Assembly (NCBI GenBank): GCA_003255065.1 | Contig: QAOA01001066.1 | Location: 1,531,840 to 1,595,839, forward strand | Length of the DNA stretch: 64,000 bases | Direction of reading: 5' to 3' | DNA from: Cercis canadensis | Taxonomy: Eukaryota > Streptophyta > Magnoliopsida > Fabales > Fabaceae | Shown here: positions 24,711 to 36,730 of the stretch, in pieces | How positions within the stretch are numbered: position 1 is the first letter of the stretch | Layout of the letters: every line of letters starts with the position of its first letter | The notes under the pieces: generated by a model | Databases searched by the model: none | Told to the model about the DNA's origin: nothing | Seen by the model: the letters and a program-made list of their open reading frames with translations, nothing else | Position numbers and translations under genes: made by a program

Positions 24711-27700
24711 ATGGCGACCGCGGCATTCAAATCTACGACCAAGAGAACGCTCATGGGAGCTTCGTCGACTTCCTCCGCCGACGATTCCAGCTCCTCCAAT
24801 CGCAGCTCGTCTGCTTATCGCCGTTCTCGGAGTCTCAGCCGATTCTCCCGTCGTATTGCTGCTGAGGACACATGCAATGACCTTGATGAGTTCCCTCCAC
24901 GGAGAGGGAAGTTCGTCAACACTGTTCGAGGCTCGGGGTTTCCCGAGATCAGTCTTGATGATCTTGCCATCGAGTTTTTCGAATCTGGTAATCGAGGTCG
25001 CTTGGCTTCCAGACACTCTGAGGTGAGTCCTGCGAGTGCTAGTGCCATTGCTGCGTCGCAGAGGCGAGGGAGGTCGGTTTCAAGGAAAAGCTCAGGGGTG
25101 AGTAATGACGGGAGGGGCAATGTTGGTACTGTCTCTTCTGGCGGGGGAAAAGCGGTTTCGGAGACTAATCCGAGAAGAAGAAGATCGGTTTCAGTGGTGC
25201 GGTACCAGATTAGCGATTCTGAGGTAGGAATCCCTTGCTTTTTATCATGGTTGGTGTTGTTTGGTTTTCCCACTCTCTGAGAGTTCGGATGAATAGCTTA
25301 ATTGTTTTTAATCGTCAAGTATTTTAGATTTGATTTCATTATCTTCTCAGATAATTCTGGAGATACAAATCTTCATATCATGCCTCGAATCTATTGTCGT
25401 ACTCGTACTGCAGACTTTAGACTAAAAATTTCCCTATGTTTTCTCTAGTGCTGTGTAGGTAATATGTAATTCAGGCTTGTGTTAGACTAAAAGGAGCAAT
25501 ATAAGCAATGCACTGAGTCTAATGAAGCACTGAGCTCTATTGAGTTATAACTTATAAAATTACATAAGTAAAGCATTCATCATGGCCTTCACTCAGAATT
25601 TGGCATTTACTTCTAAAATTGGAGAAAGAAAATAGTACCTAGATTTCATTAAAACGTAATTCCTTGAATGCAATAACTTTCTGGACCAATGTGAATTTTA
25701 GGACCTTAAATGTTTATCTGTTTCATGATAGAGAGAGAGAGAGAGAGAGAGATAGAGTCTATTTCTAATGTGAACATGAAGTTGTCCCGAACTGCACACA
25801 TTTTTTTCTATCTTGTGCTCGTTACACAATTGCTTTATTTTGTTTCTAGACAGTATGAGCCTTGTAGATACTAGATACTAATATGTTTGTTGACATTGGC
25901 AGTATATTTTTTTCATGATATATGTTAGTTTTGCTTTGTTAGAAATTCTAATATTAGTTATTTTTTTGCACTGCATCCTGTCCTGACAAAGTTCATACAT
26001 TTCATAATTTATCAAGCTTCCAAGAAAGAGTGAAGAGCTTATTTTTCAAATAAAAGGTAGAAATACCACAATGTTGCTAGGATGTTTGCGTTAATTAAGC
26101 GCTGTCATAAAATCTTTTTCACCCTGCATTTGAATTGATTGTTTGATTTGATTATTCACACTGAAGGTTAATCATTGCGGAAAGTTGTCAAATTAGTTAA
26201 GTTTCTAGTTCACGGGTATACTCCATCTATGTAAGGTTCCTTGCAGAAGGCTCAGTTATATACTTCATAATCCTTGTCTTGTTTGGTTTGGTCCTCTTTC
26301 TGCTTGTTAAGATGTTTACTGAAGTACCAAAGAATTTAAAATTTCTTATCTTTTATTCAAGAAAAATCTCTTGTTAAAATATTTTTTCTATGATATTTCT
26401 CTATCTCCCCAGCCCCCTCCCTTTTTCATGGGGAGTTTCATGAAATCTGGGGTGAAGTATGTTCTCTACAATTTCATCATCTTATGTTTGACCTGGGTCC
26501 TGGATTATTTTCTTCCTATTTATATTTATAGCCCTACTTGTTTGAAGCCATTGGTGATTTTGAAACGTTACAGATCATTCTAGGTGAACTATGTTTTCTA
26601 TGCTTATCTTAACCATGTCTAATTAGAAAAACTATTTGATGTATTTATGTATTTACGGATCTTGCATGGTACAGAGTGATCTGGAGCATTCTCAGAATTC
26701 TAGGAGTCGTGTGAATCTGAAAAGTGCTGATATTGGAAACAAGCAGATGCATAAGCCAGCTGTTTCAGATCAAAGACCAGTGCTGAGAAGGTCCCTTAGC
26801 CAGAAGGATTTGAGGTCATACGATGGCTACTCCGTAAGTGTAATTAATTTCTGGATTGTTGTGTTAAATGTTTGTTTGTCACTCACTGAGAAGGACCAAT
26901 TATTAATCCTGATGTGTAGATCGAAATCTTCTCTGTCAGAATAGAACATTAACATCTTTAGTATCTTAATTAAGTTATTTTCATCCAACATGTATTCAGA
27001 AGTTAGCTGAATTTGAAATAATGTTTCTGATTTTCAGAGTCAGTCTTCAGTTCTTACTGATGATGAAGGGTCAGGGGCTCACTTCAATAAAAATGGAGTT
27101 GAGACAATACGGGCTGTTTATGCACAGAAGAAGGTTAATCTATATTCTGGGAAGTTACAGTTGTGCAAGGAGCACCACTTCTGTTTAGTGATATCTTTAT
27201 TCCTTTCATAAATGTGCAGGCAATGCATCCTAACGTGGACAATGGATTGTACAAAGCAACGCGGAAGGAATTAAGACATGCTGTGGACGACATCAAATTG
27301 GAAATTGAACAAGTTTGTGAAATGTTATTTCGTTTTCTGTAAATCTGCTTGTTAGTCTCAATGCTCTCTGTTATGCATGGGCAGACTCTGGTGCATCCTC
27401 TGTCTTGTCTGCTGAAAATTTGTCCGTTTTCTTATGCCATTTTCAAATCAGCCTGTGGTGAAACCAAAGACCTCCAATTTACCTTCTGGTGACCGCTTAA
27501 GGTCAAAAAGCTCTGATGTTATTCAGGCCACTTCTTCAATCAGAAGGAACTATGAATCCAAACTAGAACAGGTATTATAATTCAAGAATACTTTTGTCTT
27601 AGAAATGTTCTAGTGCACCTCTTTTCCTATTGATGTTTGGATTTCCTTGTGGGTTTTTCATTTGTCATGCATGTTCCTTTTGACAATTTTTTTCATATTA

Positions 27701-29398
27701 GTCTAAAACAATAGTTTATAATATTGATACTGCTACCTTTAATTCTATGGAGTAACTCATGTTTACAGATGGTACAAATCACATGTGAAAAACTTCTTTT
27801 ATGTTATGATTGAGCCAATCTATATTTTAATTATTCAGATTCTTTGATTGTTGACATATTCTATTCAAATTTAGCAATTCTTTTGACAAAGGCAGTCATG
27901 CTGTTTTCTTGTTTTTGAAACTGACAGTCAGAGAAGCGTAAACAAGATTTATTAGCCGAAATAGTGCTGGAGGAGCAGCGTGGCAGAGAGCTTTCCAAAA
28001 TAGTGAATAAATTAGTTCCTGATACAAAGAACAATGCTATAGAAAAACCATCAAGAACCAGGAAGGTATACATGTCTCCTTTGCACTCGGGAGGAATATA
28101 GATTTTGTGGAAATTATTTCCTTGTAATATAAACTAATGAAATATTTGGTTGACATTTTAAGCGATGTATGTCTTCTTTTTTTGTTGGTTGCCAGCGGAG
28201 TAATGACAGAAACAGGATGTCTAAGTGCTTGACTGAGGAAGCAGAGAGATATATTGAGGATTTTATTTCAAATGTTGAAGATACAGATATTTCATCGCTT
28301 GATGGAGAAAGGAGTGACACGAGCTCATCCATTGGAGGACTGTTTAAACCAGAAACGTTTAACACTCCACCAATCGCCAGATCTCTTCCTGTGGAAATGG
28401 ATGGGGTAGCATTGCCGTGGCTGCAATGGGAGACTAGTAATGATCCTTCTCCTTCAACATGCCTGAATAAGACACAGATGCTAGTGACTCCAAAAACTGC
28501 ACATTCCACTCAGGTTATCAACAATCTATCAAATTATTTTCTAAGAGAAATATGTGTTTGGGATTAATTATTTACCATGCACATGGGAGTAACATGACCA
28601 TACGGACAATAAAATGATTGGCTCTTCAAATTGACTTTATTGTATTTCTCAAGTACACACCTATTAATTCATAATGAACTAAAAGCAGAGTTATCGAGGC
28701 ATGAGAATAACATCAGTATTCCTAATTGTCCATTGTGAGAATTAAGGATATAATTAGAAGGTGTCTAGCACACCAATATCCTGAAATTTGAACATAAGAA
28801 CATGACCATACATTTGTTGCACTATCCGTTTTGTTTAGGATTTTCAGGTTTGCTTAAGGAGCCAAATATATCAGAATGATCGTAAAGAAATATTTATACG
28901 AGTTTCATGACAAAGGATGTGTAATATCTTCCATACCGTTCTTGGTGTAAATGGTGATTCATAAAAATGTTGAGAGTAAATTTAAGGATCAAGAAAGACA
29001 AACTGAATGTCGAACAGTGTCCCATAAATTGTTGATTTTTTTTTGTTGTTGTTGATTCTTTATGTTTATATTTTTCTCCTTTATGACTGAAATTATTGAT
29101 ATTTATGTGACAGGAAATTGCCAAAGCACAAGATAAAAGTAATAATTCTGTCAGTAGTCGTGGGAGCTGTAGCCCTGATGGCCTTCCACTGTATGTGGGA
29201 AAAGATTTAATTGGTAAATTTGGAGAATCTAGTATTTGCCAAAGTGAATCATTCTCAGCTGAATCTAAAGGATTGAGATATGATATGGACGAGTACCTCA
29301 AACTTAAAAGCAATGAAGATTTTCTGATTGAGACATGGAGGCAACGGCAGAGAATCAATTCAGGCAGTCTCCTATTATGTAATCTAAAGTTATTTTAG
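24711..29398 (+). CDS. Plant-specific protein of unknown function, 573 aa, eight exons
   Basis: Coding exons are 24711-25223, 26675-26833, 27038-27133, 27220-27312, 27452-27571, 27928-28065, 28196-28513 and 29114-29398. All are phase 0 and total 1722 nt. Residues 1-171 are Ser/Arg-rich (RRSRSLSRFSRRIAAED) with a conserved-looking GSGFPEISLDDLAIEFFES. Exons 3-4 give IRAVYAQKKAMHPNVDNGLY and a charged helix. Exon 6 (328-373) is a likely coiled coil (KRKQDLLAEIVLEEQRGREL). Exon 7 has AERYIEDFISNVEDTDISSL, then GLFKPETFNTPPIARSLPVE and VALPWLQWETSND; this block looks the most conserved. Exon 8 ends DEYLKLKSNEDFLIETWRQR and a short tail. No catalytic motif, signal peptide or membrane span is seen. 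I recognise the plant-wide style of the exon 7-8 block but know no established function. Confidence 0.85.
25731..25752. repeat. GA microsatellite in intron 1 of the 573-aa gene
   Basis: An uninterrupted GA run of about eleven units in the 1.45-kb first intron. It may be a useful length-variable marker. Confidence 0.8.
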
Positions 29399-30449
29399 GC
29401 GATATATGTTTCTGAAGGCCATTATCCCAATGTAATTTTTTTTTTGGCCATGCATTCCCCCGTGTGATTGCCATGTACAGGTATTCATAATTTTTCATGA
29501 TATGTTAACGTCTTAGCGTCATATATATCAGAAAGCTAGCACGGCCGAAAATTAGTTGCATAAATTAGTTGGCTTCATGGATTTTCTGTGTTTATCCGAT
29601 AATTTTTTATTTGTATTTATCCAATAAATTTGGCAGTGGTTGTAGTTGTACTGGTTTAAGATTCTTTTTAAACCCGTTAAGATTTTAAGGTGTACTTAAT
29701 AAAATAAAGAAGGAAAATATTACACCAATCTACTGCTTTTTTTCTGTGTTGTGTGATAGTCGCTGGTTAGAACAGAACCTCTAATCTAAGGAGCGACGAT
29801 CTTGTTTTTTTCTACTCGATAATGAAGAGAGGGAGTGAAGGTCTAAAACCTCTGATCTAGAGTGATTATCTAGTCATAAATATGATACATAAACCATTAT
29901 AATCTAAACCGGCTGATCTAAGAAAGCAATGACTTTAAATTACACAAATAAATGTGATATAATTGACTTGGAGATAATAAAATAAGGTAGTACACAAAAT
30001 TAATGAGATTTAAAAATTTAAAGTAAATTATTTTATCCAATTTTTTATGTGTCGCAAATACGAGGTAGGTTTTCGTTTTCTTCCATTCCATTAAATAACA
30101 AAAAAAAAACCCAATTTTACAGGGTTTTTTTTTTTAATTAAGCCAAAAACTACTAATGCATATCACTAATTTATTGATAAAATAATTCGTATATTTGTAC
30201 TGAATTTTCTTAAGTTGGCAGTTGCCCCAATATTTCACATCTAGCTACTCTTATACTTATCTGTTTAAGGATAGAATTGACTTTGACTATGACTCAACGT
30301 CAAATGAGTTATCTGTTATTATCAGTAGATTTTGTAAACTGAAAACATATCTCAGATAATGCGGAGTTAGAGTTTGAAATTGAGTTTAATTAACACCAAC
30401 CATAATTACCATCATCGTGTGAATGTGACGGTGTCAGTGAGGAAAAAAA
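29399..30449. other. Intergenic region before the LHT gene
   Basis: Contains the 3' UTR of the 573-aa gene and the promoter of the transporter. T-rich and A-rich low-complexity runs occur near 29436, 30100 and 30127. No other gene is visible. Confidence 0.5.
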
Positions 30450-32445
30450 ATGGAAGAACAAGGGCAACAAGGAGCTGCATCCGAAAAAGCGAAAGATCTC
30501 AATGATTGGCTTCCCATCACTAAGTCTAGAACTGCAAATTGGTGGTTTGCAGCTTTTCACAATGTCACTGCCATGGTTGGAGCTGGAATCCTTGGTTTCC
30601 CTTATGCCATGTCTGAACTGGGATGGTAATCTTTTTTTTTTTCTTTTTTTTTTCAAACTATTTGCAGATATGCATCTATGGATTTCATTTAGTTGCGGTA
30701 AATAAATTTCAGGGGTCCAGGCATTACAGTTTTGATTTTATCTTGGATCATTACTTTGTATACTGCATGGCAAATGATAGAAATGCACGAGATGGTCCCA
30801 GGGAAAAGGTTTGACAGATACCATGAACTAGGCCAACATGCTTTTGGAGAAAAGCTTGGGCTTTGGATTGTAGTGCCTCAACAATTAATGGTGGAAATCG
30901 GTGTTAATATAGTTTACATGATCACCGGTGGAAAATCCCTACAAAAGATTCATGATACATTATGTCATGATTGTAAACCCATCAAGACCACCTATTTCAT
31001 CATGATATTTGCCTCTGTTCACTACGTTCTCTCCCATTTACCTAGTTTCAATTCCATCACGGGGATCTCTCTCGCTGCTGCTGTCATGTCCTTGAGGTCA
31101 GCTACGCAAATATATATAGATGATTCCGAATATAACATAATTTGGCCTTTTTTAAAAAAAAAATTATTTTATCGTCATGCCATCATTTCTTCATCGGGCG
31201 AACTTGGCATTGTCTTATATTTGCTTGTTGTGCAGTTACTCCTTGATTGCTTGGGCAGCTTCGATTCATAGAGGGGTCAAGGCAGATGTGCAATATGGAA
31301 ACAGATTTTCGACCCCTGCAGGAAATGTGTTTGGCTTCTTCAGTGCTTTGGGAGATATAGCATTTGGGTATGCTGGCCACAACGTGGTCTTGGAGATCCA
31401 AGCAACCATGCATTCCACTCCTGAGAATCCCTCCAAGAAACCCATGTGGAAAGGCATGGTTTTTGCTTATCTCGTAGTGGCTTTGTGTTACTTTCCAGTG
31501 TGCATCTTTGGTTACTGGGTATTTGGAAATAATGTTGACGACAACATTCTCATATCACTAGAGAAGCCTCGTTGGTTAATAGCAGCTGCTAATTTATTTG
31601 TTGTTATCCATGTAATCGGAAGTTATCAGGTATGCTAATCTATTCGTTATTATCTATGTAATGAATGACAAGTACTAATTGACTATTATGATTCAAAGAT
31701 TTCCCCTAGTTATTTGCTATACAATATTTTGGCAGATCTACGCAGTTCCAGTTTTTGACATGCTTGAAGCATTCATAGTGAAAAAGACGAACTTCAAGCC
31801 AAATTGGTTCTTGCGCTTCATGACTCGCAACATATATGTTGGTCAGTACTCTTCTCCATCATACTCTATTTCATTTTGTACCTTTGCCATTATGAAGTTC
31901 CATTTCTTACGTACACTTGATTCCAAACAAAATGAGAACTTAATCCAACAATGGGTTACCATTTGAAATTCTTTTTGTGCAGCACTTACCATGTTCCTTG
32001 CGATTACATTTCCTTTCTTTGGCGGGCTTCTCAGTTTCTTTGGAGGAATTGTCTTTGCTCCTACTACATACTTCGTAAGGAATATTATATCCCATCCCAA
32101 ATAACATTTAATTAAAACTGAAAAAATCTATAGACAAATGCTAATTTTTTCTTCATTTGTGATTATTATTTGCAGCTCCCTTGCATAATGTGGCTTATCA
32201 TCTACAAACCAAAGAGATATAGCTTATCTTGGTTTGCAAATTGGGTATGTTGACGAGAAATATTCACTACAATACCGTATAATTCCTTTGTTCAGCATTT
32301 TCCATATCTTTTAGCTAACGAATTTGAATTTGCTTTCGCTTTTCAGTTTAGCATCGTATTCGGCGTCTTATTGATGGTTTTGTCTCCTATTGGCGCATTG
32401 AGGCAGATCATACTTCAAGCTAAGGAGTTCAAATTTTTCTCTTAA
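30450..32445 (+). CDS. LHT-type (lysine/histidine transporter-like) amino-acid permease, 439 aa
   Basis: A proton-coupled plasma-membrane amino-acid carrier of the AAAP family. Coding exons are 30450-30625, 30713-31096, 31236-31629, 31736-31841, 31983-32074, 32176-32244 and 32347-32445; 1320 nt, closing in frame. A short hydrophilic N terminus ([20 protein letters not shown]) leads to the family signature [20 protein letters not shown] and [12 protein letters not shown]. Then come [39 protein letters not shown], and repeated hydrophobic segments, about ten or eleven spans in all. The C terminus is basic and short (AKEFKFFS). The best family match is the LHT1/LHT2 group, which takes up neutral and acidic amino acids in roots and leaves; subgroup and substrate are inferred from family, not proven. 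The length fits. Confidence 0.93.
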
Positions 32446-33250
32446 TTTGAGGTTACAGATCTGCTTTTAGGATGTTTATTTTTTTGTTATCGTTCTTCTG
32501 TCTGTTCCTTTTAGGATTTTATTTTACCAATGACACATTAGATCAGATAATTTGTCAATTTATTTTTTCTCTTTTATTAACTACTTTTCCATTGACTTGG
32601 TATCTGCATGCACTATAAGTGAATGTGTACATTTTCTTTGTGATTTTTTTTTTTATTTATATTTAAAGTATTTCTACACTTTTTAGATATAAAAATAATT
32701 CATGTTTAGCCTTAATCCGTAAACCACTCTCAACAAATGCATTCCAAAAATTCAAATTCAAAACCTTTTAAAATGCGTTATATTCTCTTTGTGGCTTACT
32801 ACCCACATTAAACGGCTTGGATACTAGTCTCCTAGACTAACAAGCTTATTTTGATCTTCATTTACCCGCTGCACAATGTTAATTTAATCCAAGTGGCAAC
32901 ACATATGATAATATTTAGATTTAATTCATTTACATTTAATATGATTAATTTTTTTATAATACTTAAATTTTTTACACGTGATGTTCACCAATAATTTCTC
33001 AAAATCAAAGTAGCGAACGACCTTTGTTGTTCAATTTTTTCTGTGTGCCCGCTACCCAACAAAACAACAAAGGTTGCAGATGAGGAAATTAATTAAGAAT
33101 GAATTGTCATTTTTTTTTCCTTCAATTTTCTGGTTAATTAGTTTATTTAATTTTTGAAAAATAAACTTTATCCGCTCAAAGAACCGGCTTTCCAGTTTTT
33201 AAGTTCTACACTGGCTACTCTCATGCTCCACACCACAGTGTACGCAACCT
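32446..33250. other. Intergenic region between LHT and HEMERA genes
   Basis: The LHT 3' UTR is followed by AT-rich sequence and the HEMERA promoter. No further gene or clear repeat is seen. Confidence 0.5.
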
Positions 33251-36200
33251 GTGGAAGCAGCAATGCAAATCCTTCAAACCTCTTATCTCTTCACTTTTCC
33301 TAAAACCATAAACCCTACCTCTAAACCTTTCCACTTTCAACGTCGTTCTCTGCTCGTCGGAAACCTCCCATTTTCCAGCAACTTTGTCGCCAAGTCCTTC
33401 AGCTCCGATGAATTCCCCGTCGACGAGACCTTCCTTGAGAAGTTCGGTCCCAAAGACAAAGAAACTGAAGATGAAGCTCGAAGGCGCAACTGGGTCGAGC
33501 GCGGCTGGGCTCCTTGGGAAGAAATTCTCACTCCAGAGGCCGATTTTGCCCGTAAGAGCTTGAATGAAGGCGAAGAAGTTCCTCTGCAATCTCCCGAAGC
33601 TATCGAAGCGTTCAAAATGTTGAGCCCAAAGTATAGGAAGAAGAAGATGGAGGAGATGGGGTTGACAGAGGATGACTATTACCGTAAACAATTCAAGATT
33701 AAGGGAGAGATACCGGAACCTCTGCAGACGTTGTGGGCGGGGCCAATGGTTCTTCAACTGGTGCCGCCAAGGGATTGGCCACCTAGAGGATGGGAGGTTG
33801 ATAGAAAGGAGTTGGCATTTATACGCGAGGCACATAAGTTAGAGTCAGTGAGAGTGAATTTGGAGGAGCTGGAAACTGGAGTCAGAACGGAAGCGGATGA
33901 TATGTGCATTGAGAGGTATAATATGTTTCTCAAGCAATACAACGAGTGGGTGGCTGCAAATAAGGACAGATTGGAGGAAGAATCTTACAAGGTTTCAGAC
34001 CAATACTCCTTTTATTTTGTTCTTCTTTTCTTCAATCTTTTTGGGCTTCCATAGACTACTAATGTGCACATGTATTGTGCCTGTAACAGCATGACCAAGA
34101 TTACCATCCTGGAAGGAGGAAAAGAGGCAAAGACTACAAGGAAGGCATGGTATGATTAGTTGCATTTATTCATTCATTTATCAGGCGTGGGATTATGGAA
34201 ACATAATTATAGAGCTAATTGTACATGTTCTTCATTGTTTTTTGCAGTATGAGCTTCCGTTCTATTATCCTGGCCAAGTAAGTCATTCAGCTCATCTTAT
34301 TCCTTTTGGAGAAGTCTGTTATCAGGAAATTGTACCTCTTGTCCTCATCCTTTGAGTGCCTGCAAGTGTTAGCATGCTTACATAACTAGTTAATAATTTT
34401 GTTCCAATATAGGGCTTAGCATTTTATGACACTTGAAGGGACTAATTTTATTTGGCAGGCCACTCTTCAGCAGGCCTTCAGCCTGCTTAATGACCATCTC
34501 AATTACACCAACATTCAAATTAGTTGCATTTTGCAATTGCAGTTAACTAGCGATTGCCATAAAATTATCTTAGTAGTTGATAATTTTTCAATGCCCAATT
34601 ATGATGTCTTGATTTGGACAACTATATTGGTAAGGCGGTATATAATCGTATGGTCATACTTACTTTCTTTGATTTGTATTTTATCTCCATGCATATACGT
34701 AGTTCAAAACATGTCTTTTGTGTATCGTATTATTGTAATGAATACTGGGATGGAGATTCAAATTTCTGCAACTGCCTGAAAGATAATTTAGTGATACTAT
34801 TTAATGATTAATGGCATAACTAACTACTGGAGAAATTTTTATGCAGATTTGTCAAGGGAAAGTGACGACTTTGCACCTCTATCAAGGGGCCTTTGTTGAC
34901 ATTGGCGGTGTATATGATGGGTAACTATCCAATTCAATATTGGTCTTTTTAGTGTTCCTGAACTTCTTTCTTTATTGGGTATTCCTGTGTTAGTTTCCTC
35001 AGTCGATAGTTGGATGCTGGGGTATAACACAAGTGACGAGTTGCTTTCAATGTCGTGATTTTATCAAACCTGTAGCCAGTATTGAGTTAGTAGAACTTTA
35101 GAAAGTATAAGGTTATAAGGTCATTCTTTACAAATGTAATTATTGTCTTGATGATAAAAAAATGCAAGATGAATTTTGAAAATGAGGGAAGCATATTTGT
35201 AACCATATGTAAGACTGAAACGCATAATCTATATGCCATTCACTTCCAAAGCAGGAGACTGAGCCAGGTATTTGCTGGTAATTTACAAGAGGACATACAT
35301 CTTATCTCTCTAGTATCATTTAGCTGCTTAGTTTAGTGAAAATGCCTTGACATGCTTTTATTGAAGCAATCTTATTGCAGAAAAGCTCTATAAATACAGT
35401 CATGAATCATTATTTTTGTTTATTTGTTTCCTGTGCCTATATAACTGACATACTCATTTTATCAACCATAGTTAGGAGGTTCAAACTTCTTTAATTTTTT
35501 TTAACTTATTTAGCAGCTACTGGGTTTGAGCTTTTCGTTTCTGGTCAAGCATTCCTCTGCAAGATTCATAAGCTTTGATGTGTTCTAGGTGGGTTCCCAT
35601 AAAAAACAACGATTGGTATTGGATCCGCCATCACATAAAAGTTGGTATGCACGTCATGGTTGAAATTACGGTGAGTGTTTCAGTTACTGTTTCAAATTTT
35701 CCCTTGTGTAGTTGACACAGAATATTCACGTGACATCACTTATTTATATTCTGTCGGGTATTTAGTCTGTCATATGAATTTTATTCATTATACGGCAACT
35801 TGAAATAGGTTTTATTACCATTCACCATATTTATATTCCATGCAACAATGCAATGGTAGGAAGCTCTTCTATAATTGCATTCTCATGTTAATGTTATTGT
35901 GCTCATGTTTTGGATTGGAAGTTTTTAGCTGAACATGAAGAATGCAAGGATTTTTTTTGTTTTTTTCCTTTGTGCTAAGCAAGCCATTTTCTTTTTTTTT
36001 TTTAACCCCTGCTAAGTAAGGTCAGTTTTCTTGCTTCGGCTTTGCATTTGCTGCAAAATCTGTGTCCCTTATTGGATGCTATCAAAGTTGTTTCTGCTTA
36101 GACATGTCTGTATTTTGTTTACCTATTTATAAATGTCATACAAGGAACATGTAATATATACCGCTACACGACTGGTCCTATATCCCATAAATTGCTTCCC

Positions 36201-36699
36201 ACCCATGTTTGAGTAGTCGTAACGGCGTTTGATCACTGTGATGTTTGTTTCTGTGGAGACTGTGATTGGCAATGTCGATTTCTAAATTTAATTATATGAA
36301 TTTTTATTTTGCAGGCTAAGCGAGATCCGTACCGCTTCCGGTTTCCTATCGAACTTCGTTTTATCCATCCAAATATAGATCATCTTATGTAAGATTTTGT
36401 GTTTCTCATGTTGCACTCTATAAATCTTTCTTAGTTCCTAGCCAATCTCCATTAAGCCTATTTTCAGTTGATATATTAATTTTAACCTCTGTTTCATACT
36501 TCAGCTTTAACAGATTTGACTTCCCACCAATATTTCACCGCGATGAAGACACTAACCCAGACGAAATACGGGTTTGCACCTTTCAGTCTTGATACTCCAA
36601 AACACCCCAGTCGTGATGTAGAAGGAAAATGTTTTTTGCTTCATGAAAACTCATGTCTTAATTCTAATTTATTCATCTATAGTGTTTTTTTTTTTTTTN

Positions 36700-36730
<31 letters not shown>

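Noticed and set aside
24815..25273. 152-aa antisense frame opposite the first exon of the 573-aa gene
   Set aside because: It is the mirror of a Ser/Arg-rich coding exon with strong codon constraint; the sense frame is the one joined by splice sites.
34426..34779. 117-aa frame within the HEMERA gene
   Set aside because: It lies wholly in the intron between exons 3 and 4 and has no similarity to the protein or to a known family.
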